Shown: positions 5,815-9,582 of the stretch, piece after piece
Layout: every line of letters begins with the position of its first letter
How positions within the stretch are numbered: position 1 is the stretch's first letter
The notes under the pieces: model-generated
Told to the model about the DNA's origin: nothing
Database searches by the model: none
Seen by the model: the letters and a program-made list of their open reading frames with translations, nothing else
Translations under genes and position numbers: made by a program
NCBI GenBank assembly: GCA_002436505.1
Contig: DJML01000006.1
Span: forward strand, 3,672 to 13,253
Length of the DNA stretch: 9,582 bases
Reading direction: 5' to 3'
Source: Bacteroidetes bacterium UBA6491
GTDB lineage: Bacteria > Bacteroidota > Bacteroidia > NS11-12g > UBA9320

Positions 5815-8328
5815 CTAGAATCTAAGTACGGCGTTAATCTTAACACCGAATTTCTGATCATTGAAAAAAGGGTTCTGATTCTCATTGTTCAGGTAAGTTA
5901 CACGATGTATGAAATCAATTCTGATAAAACGAAGGATGTTCTCAACGCCATAACCTACTTCAACATATGGTATTGAAGTAAACCGACCAACCTCGGTAAC
6001 GGTATAACCCGTTTCTGCAGAAGTTGGTATCAAGGACAGGTTCTTTTCGCTTATCCTTCCATATACGGCTTTCCCGTTCACAAATGATCTCCACTTCAGC
6101 CTTTTCAAAAGTGGAACACGGTTAAGAATGAGGCCGTTGAACTGATGTTCGTAATGTGCTGATACATATTCATCTGCAACAAATTCGAAGAAATTCATCA
6201 GGTTATAGGTTTCTTTATTTGAAAACACCGACTGGTTACCTCGCATAACGAACAGCGAAGGATATGGAATTGCGCTGTATGTTTTTCCTGCTTTTATGTT
6301 GTATTCAAAGGTTCCGAGATTCGCGAGACTCTGGTATTGCCACAGGTGTAAATTGATCTGATCGTATTCGAAATCGCCATCCAGTAAATTGTTAAATCCG
6401 TGGGTATATCTGATGTTTAAGACAGGGGCTTTCAAGTTGCCCAGGCTTATTCTTCTGTTCTGGCGTATGATAAATAGTTCTTTATGTGATAACCGTCCTT
6501 CAAGAGTTACGGTAGACATTGTATAGTCCGAAGAGCGCATTCCCGGAATTTTCGGGTCAGAAAAATATTCAAAATTAAAATCCCCTATTGGTTCAAATTC
6601 GAGTGATTTTCTTTGTAAAAGTATTTTTTGTGTATACCCCTTAAAAAGTTCCTTCTCGGCATGGACCAGGTATTCAGTCGTTCGGTTTAAGCGGTTGGAA
6701 CCGAGCAGTGAGAAGGCGTCGAAGAGAGCAGATGTGCCGTAATCACGGTCTGTAACGCCTATTTGTTCAATATCTCTTTTATGAAAAGCACCAACCTTGG
6801 CCCATTTCGTTCTTGAAATAATATACTCTGCCGACCCCATCCATTTGAACTGCTGATCCAGGAACCCATATGCGCCATAACCTTTTAACAGCCAGTGTTT
6901 GCTAAAGTCTTCGTTGGTCCTAAATCCAATTCTTGTCCTAAATCCTTCAAGGCTGTTATAACCGCCGAGGTAGTGATATGGTCCTATTTCTATCTTACCG
7001 AATGGCCGGTATCCCTCGACAAGAAATTCCACAACATCCACATAAGTTTTAATAATTGGCTGATTCTTGAGTGAATCTACCATTTTATAGATCTTTATAT
7101 CTGATTGTGAGATTCTTTCATGTCTGGCGGAGTCCCAGAAAATATCGTTCATGTCTCTGGCCTGATCCAATACAACAAGTTTCTCATCGTAGAATTTTAA
7201 TTCATGTTCCTGGTTAACCTTAATGTTTTCATTGGAATTGTAATAAAGGCCAATCATACCAACAGTTTGTTCCGTGATCTCTGAAATGTCAATAAGTACA
7301 CGCAATTTAGACGGGACCCATGCCCCAGGTTCAATCTCAGAAAGTGTCTGTTGGATCTTTAATTTCTCTATGAAATTTATGTTCGCATCATTGGTGATCT
7401 CGACTGAGATCTGTTTTATGGCATAACTTTCTGCTGTGATCCATATCATTCCTTTGAAAACAAGATCCAGTTTGTTCTTTGGATGAAGCCTTATCTGGTA
7501 GCATCTGAAGCCGTCAATATAGACGCTGTCAACCAGTTGATATACATAATATGACAATGCCTGACTGGAGATCGGTGAAATGAAATCTTTGTCCAGTATG
7601 TACAGGTTATTGTCGTAGAAATTGTATTGTTGAAATGTAGAACCCAGCAACTGGCTTACATAACTGTCGTCTCCGACACCAACACCATTCACTTTGCTGG
7701 CCTTTATCAGCTCACGTGTTCTTCTTGGTGTTTTTCTGTAATAATAGTCTGAGATCGTTTCGGAAACAAATACCGGCAGAACAGGTATAGCCTGTGAATC
7801 TGCTTTTAACGTAGAAACAGTATCGAAAAGCGGTTCGACCGCTTTGAAGATTTTCCTCTTTTTAAAATTATCAGCAATGTTGTCGATGGCCAGTTGAACT
7901 TTTGTGTAGCTCTCGTATTCATAATTCTCAAGCTTGTCAATGTTGTAGTTCTTCCTGTTATCCCTTGCCTTTTCAATAATGGCAATGGCAGGGTTTACCC
8001 CAGGTTTAATGACCACTTCATCCATGAGATCGGATTCTGGCATCAGGTGAACATTGATCTGTTGTTTTTTATTTCTGACGACAGCTTTAGTAACAGGTCT
8101 GTAACCGATAAAACTAATGGTCACCGAATCCACCGGTTTTGTTGTACTTAGTTCATAATACCCGTCAAAATCTGTTATTCCGCCAATTGCAGTTCCTGTA
8201 AATTGTACAACCACAAAAGGCAGAGGTTCACCGGTTTCTCCATCAATGACCTGACCTGTAACAACCGTTTGAGCAACGGCCAGTCCGGCTGATAATAATA
8301 AGCAAAGTGTTAGTATTAATTTTTTCAC
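5815..8328 (-). CDS. DUF5686 family outer-membrane protein with carboxypeptidase-regulatory-like N-terminal domain
   Basis: This 837-residue protein is predicted to sit in the outer membrane; the family's biochemical role is not established. Residues 1-19 are a signal peptide (MKKLILTLCLLLSAGLAVA|Q). Residues 21-97 are a CarboxypepD_reg-like beta-sandwich (GQVIDGETGEPLPFVVV, then GGITDFDGYYEL and ISFIGY), the same module found at the front of SusC-like proteins. Residues about 110-430 carry DUF5686 features (NPAIAIIEKARDNRKNYN, LENYEYESYTKVQ). From about 440 the chain alternates in short beta strands, as in a barrel, and ends in VLRF with a terminal Phe, as BAM-dependent barrels do. No plug or TonB-box is evident, so it is not a full SusC receptor. 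The start is GTG: an in-frame TAA at 8347-8349 lies seven codons upstream, no ATG intervenes, and the signal peptide begins at this codon. A 98 bp spacer separates it from the hydrolase gene upstream. Confidence 0.88.
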   Translation of the reverse strand: MKKLILTLCLLLSAGLAVAQTVVTGQVIDGETGEPLPFVVVQFTGTAIGGITDFDGYYELSTTKPVDSVTISFIGYRPVTKAVVRNKKQQINVHLMPESDLMDEVVIKPGVNPAIAIIEKARDNRKNYNIDKLENYEYESYTKVQLAIDNIADNFKKRKIFKAVEPLFDTVSTLKADSQAIPVLPVFVSETISDYYYRKTPRRTRELIKASKVNGVGVGDDSYVSQLLGSTFQQYNFYDNNLYILDKDFISPISSQALSYYVYQLVDSVYIDGFRCYQIRLHPKNKLDLVFKGMIWITAESYAIKQISVEITNDANINFIEKLKIQQTLSEIEPGAWVPSKLRVLIDISEITEQTVGMIGLYYNSNENIKVNQEHELKFYDEKLVVLDQARDMNDIFWDSARHERISQSDIKIYKMVDSLKNQPIIKTYVDVVEFLVEGYRPFGKIEIGPYHYLGGYNSLEGFRTRIGFRTNEDFSKHWLLKGYGAYGFLDQQFKWMGSAEYIISRTKWAKVGAFHKRDIEQIGVTDRDYGTSALFDAFSLLGSNRLNRTTEYLVHAEKELFKGYTQKILLQRKSLEFEPIGDFNFEYFSDPKIPGMRSSDYTMSTVTLEGRLSHKELFIIRQNRRISLGNLKAPVLNIRYTHGFNNLLDGDFEYDQINLHLWQYQSLANLGTFEYNIKAGKTYSAIPYPSLFVMRGNQSVFSNKETYNLMNFFEFVADEYVSAHYEHQFNGLILNRVPLLKRLKWRSFVNGKAVYGRISEKNLSLIPTSAETGYTVTEVGRFTSIPYVEVGYGVENILRFIRIDFIHRVTYLNNENQNPFFNDQKFGVKINAVLRF

Positions 8329-8361
8329 TGAAATTGTTCGGCCAAATTAATTAAAAAGATC

Positions 8362-8410
8362 AATGGTTCCCACACCTGAGATGTTTTAAAACCATCATAA
8401 TTTATCTCAG
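8362..8410. repeat. Overlapping short inverted repeats between the hydrolase and DUF5686 genes
   Basis: CTGAGAT (8376-8382) pairs with ATCTCAG (8404-8410) across 21 bases, and the interval contains the 10-base palindrome GTTTTAAAAC (8383-8392). AATGGTT (8362-8368) can instead pair with AACCATC or AACCATT-like bases near 8390-8396, so the two pairings interlock. No T-tract follows on the minus strand, so this is not a convincing terminator. It could be a structured leader for the DUF5686 message or simply chance in AT-rich sequence. Confidence 0.2.
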
Positions 8411-8426
8411 ATTATTGCTCACATCC

Positions 8427-9206
8427 TTATAACGGATCAAGAAAGTTTCTTAGTGCCGTCAAGAATGCACCAGGATTTTCAGCATGTATCCAATGACCTG
8501 ATGTTGGGATTGTAATGAATTGGGCATCAGGGAAATAGGAAATGATCTCCTCTTCATCGTCCTTTCTGACGTATCCTGAATATTCGCCTTTAAGAAACAA
8601 TGCAGGGCCGCTAAATGGCCATGCCAGGTGAACAGAATCGATGATGTGTTCATAGTTGTTTCTGATGGCCGGCAAGTTCATTCTGTAGCCGTAAATCCCT
8701 GTCTCCATCAAATAGAGATTCTTGAGTAAGAAACTTCTGATGTTCTGGTCTTCAATAAACCGGCTCAATTGCTCGTCAGCATCGGATCTTCTTTCCACTT
8801 TGCTGAAATCGATACTATCGAGGGCATCCATAAGTTCAATGTGTCCTCCTTTATATGCTCTGGGGGCAATGTCTGCAACGATCAGAGATCGGACCTTATC
8901 AGGGTGCATCGCTGCAAACTTCATCGCCGTTTTTCCACCCATTGAGTGGCCAAGGATATGAGCAGAACTGATCTGCAAAGCATTGAGTAGTTCAGCAAGA
9001 TCATCCGCCATCTCTTCATACAACATCGAGGGCGCATGAGGGGAGTGTCCGTGATTTCTCTGATCAACAGTGTATACGGTATAATCAGCGCTTAACTTTC
9101 GGGCAATGTTATGCCAGTTGTCAAGCATTCCGAATACCCCGTGCAAGATAAAAACAGGGTCTCCGGCATCGCCGTATTTCTTGTAGAAGAGTTTCATGTT
9201 GTTCAT
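8427..9206 (-). CDS. Alpha/beta hydrolase, YbfF/ABHD11-like esterase
   Basis: This 259-residue cytosolic hydrolase is expected to cleave an ester or thioester, possibly a short-chain acyl ester or acyl-CoA as tested for E. coli YbfF; the natural substrate is unknown. The length fits a single alpha/beta hydrolase domain. The oxyanion-hole HG is at 22-23 (LHGVFGMLDNW), with DQRNHGHS at 48-55. The nucleophile elbow is GHSMGG, with Ser88. ADIAP gives Asp112, the position of the catalytic acid in YbfF, and SGHWIHAENP gives His238. At the usual late-acid position the sequence reads KGEYSGYV, without Asp, which supports the YbfF-type triad. ATG at 9206 gives MNNMKLFYKK; the ATG three codons on (9195-9197) is also possible and matches the common MKLFYK beginning. 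It follows ald after 18 bp, so co-transcription is likely. There is no signal peptide. Confidence 0.9.
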   Translation of the reverse strand: MNNMKLFYKKYGDAGDPVFILHGVFGMLDNWHNIARKLSADYTVYTVDQRNHGHSPHAPSMLYEEMADDLAELLNALQISSAHILGHSMGGKTAMKFAAMHPDKVRSLIVADIAPRAYKGGHIELMDALDSIDFSKVERRSDADEQLSRFIEDQNIRSFLLKNLYLMETGIYGYRMNLPAIRNNYEHIIDSVHLAWPFSGPALFLKGEYSGYVRKDDEEEIISYFPDAQFITIPTSGHWIHAENPGAFLTALRNFLDPL

Positions 9207-9224
9207 TCACAACATGCAGTGAAG

Positions 9225-9582
9225 CTAGTTGTTTGAAACGCTGTCACCTAAAAACCCGTCAACATCATGGAACTCGAGGTTAAATGCTTCTGCAACAGCT
9301 CTGTATACTACTTTACCATTGATCACATTTAATCCCAGTCTCAGGTTCGGATTTTCAGTACATGCGCGTTTCCATCCCTTGTTTGCCAGTTCAATGGCAT
9401 AGGGCAATGTTGCATTTGTCAAAGCCAGAGTAGACGTAAAAGGTACAGCTCCCGGCATGTTGGCAACGGAATAATGCACTACGTCATCAATGACATATAT
9501 AGGATCCTGGTGTGTGGTTGGTTTCGTGGTCTCAAAACACCCGCCCTGATCTACCGCAACATCTACCAGAACAGTACCCGCT
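9225..9582 (-). CDS. ald: Alanine dehydrogenase, C-terminal part (5' end beyond the window)
   Basis: The enzyme interconverts L-alanine and pyruvate plus ammonium with NAD in the cytosol. The frame is open from the right edge to TAG at 9225-9227, giving the last 118 residues of a protein usually about 370-400 long. The visible part starts AGTVLVDVAVDQGGCFETT. The Asp in VDQGG corresponds to the catalytic Asp270 described for mycobacterial alanine dehydrogenase, and the stretch is the second family signature. It continues through KPTTHQDPIY, VHYSVANMPGAVP, STLALTNATLPY and a C-terminal helical tail ending DSVSNN. The conserved VANMPGAVP and LTNATLPY motifs distinguish it from the related transhydrogenase alpha subunit. 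The Lys and His of the active site, and the Rossmann GxGxxG, lie outside the window. A GTG at 9479 is internal valine, not a start. Confidence 0.93.
   Translation of the reverse strand, partial: AGTVLVDVAVDQGGCFETTKPTTHQDPIYVIDDVVHYSVANMPGAVPFTSTLALTNATLPYAIELANKGWKRACTENPNLRLGLNVINGKVVYRAVAEAFNLEFHDVDGFLGDSVSNN

Noticed and set aside
8459..8653. Minus-strand 64-codon frame inside the hydrolase gene
   Set aside because: It overlaps the hydrolase coding sequence in another frame, including the region encoding the catalytic His, and has no independent support.
9225..9479. Separate 84-residue small protein starting at GTG 9479
   Set aside because: The frame continues upstream to the window edge with the alanine dehydrogenase signature VDVAVDQGG, so this is the tail of a larger gene.

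Overview
The window reads as ordinary chromosomal sequence from a member of the Bacteroidota, possibly a Cytophagales- or Flavobacteriales-like gliding or marine lineage. The evidence is a protein with a type IX secretion (T9SS) type B C-terminal sorting domain, a DUF5686 outer-membrane protein with an N-terminal carboxypeptidase-regulatory-like domain, AT-rich intergenic spacers and no clear Shine-Dalgarno sequences. The exact genus cannot be read from the window.

Five genes lie on the minus strand and are transcribed from the right end to the left. At 9225-9582 is the C-terminal third of alanine dehydrogenase (ald), cut by the window edge. After an 18 bp gap comes an alpha/beta hydrolase of the YbfF/ABHD11 type (8427-9206). 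After 98 bp comes the DUF5686 outer-membrane protein (5815-8328), which starts at GTG. After about 91 bp comes a very large multi-domain membrane protein (2634-5723): a degenerate GT2-like domain, then a GT-C (GT39/ArnT-like) membrane glycosyltransferase core, a charged coiled-coil segment and a TPR tail. After 119 bp comes a secreted adhesin-like protein (55-2514) with a PKD domain, five Ig-like modules and the T9SS type B signal. The first 62 bases may hold the 3' end of a convergent plus-strand gene, but this is weakly supported.

The ald-hydrolase pair is close enough to be co-transcribed. The other spacers (91-119 bp) allow either read-through or separate promoters. The three leftward genes share an envelope theme: an inner-membrane sugar transferase, an outer-membrane barrel and a secreted surface protein. 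A shared pathway is only an inference. No RNA gene, insertion sequence, CRISPR array, prophage or defence system was seen, and no stretch above 300 bases lacks a gene. I find no strong case for a new multi-gene system. The most unusual item is the glycosyltransferase, whose N-terminal GT2-like domain appears to have lost its catalytic acidic motifs, which suggests a pseudoenzyme fused to an active GT-C enzyme.
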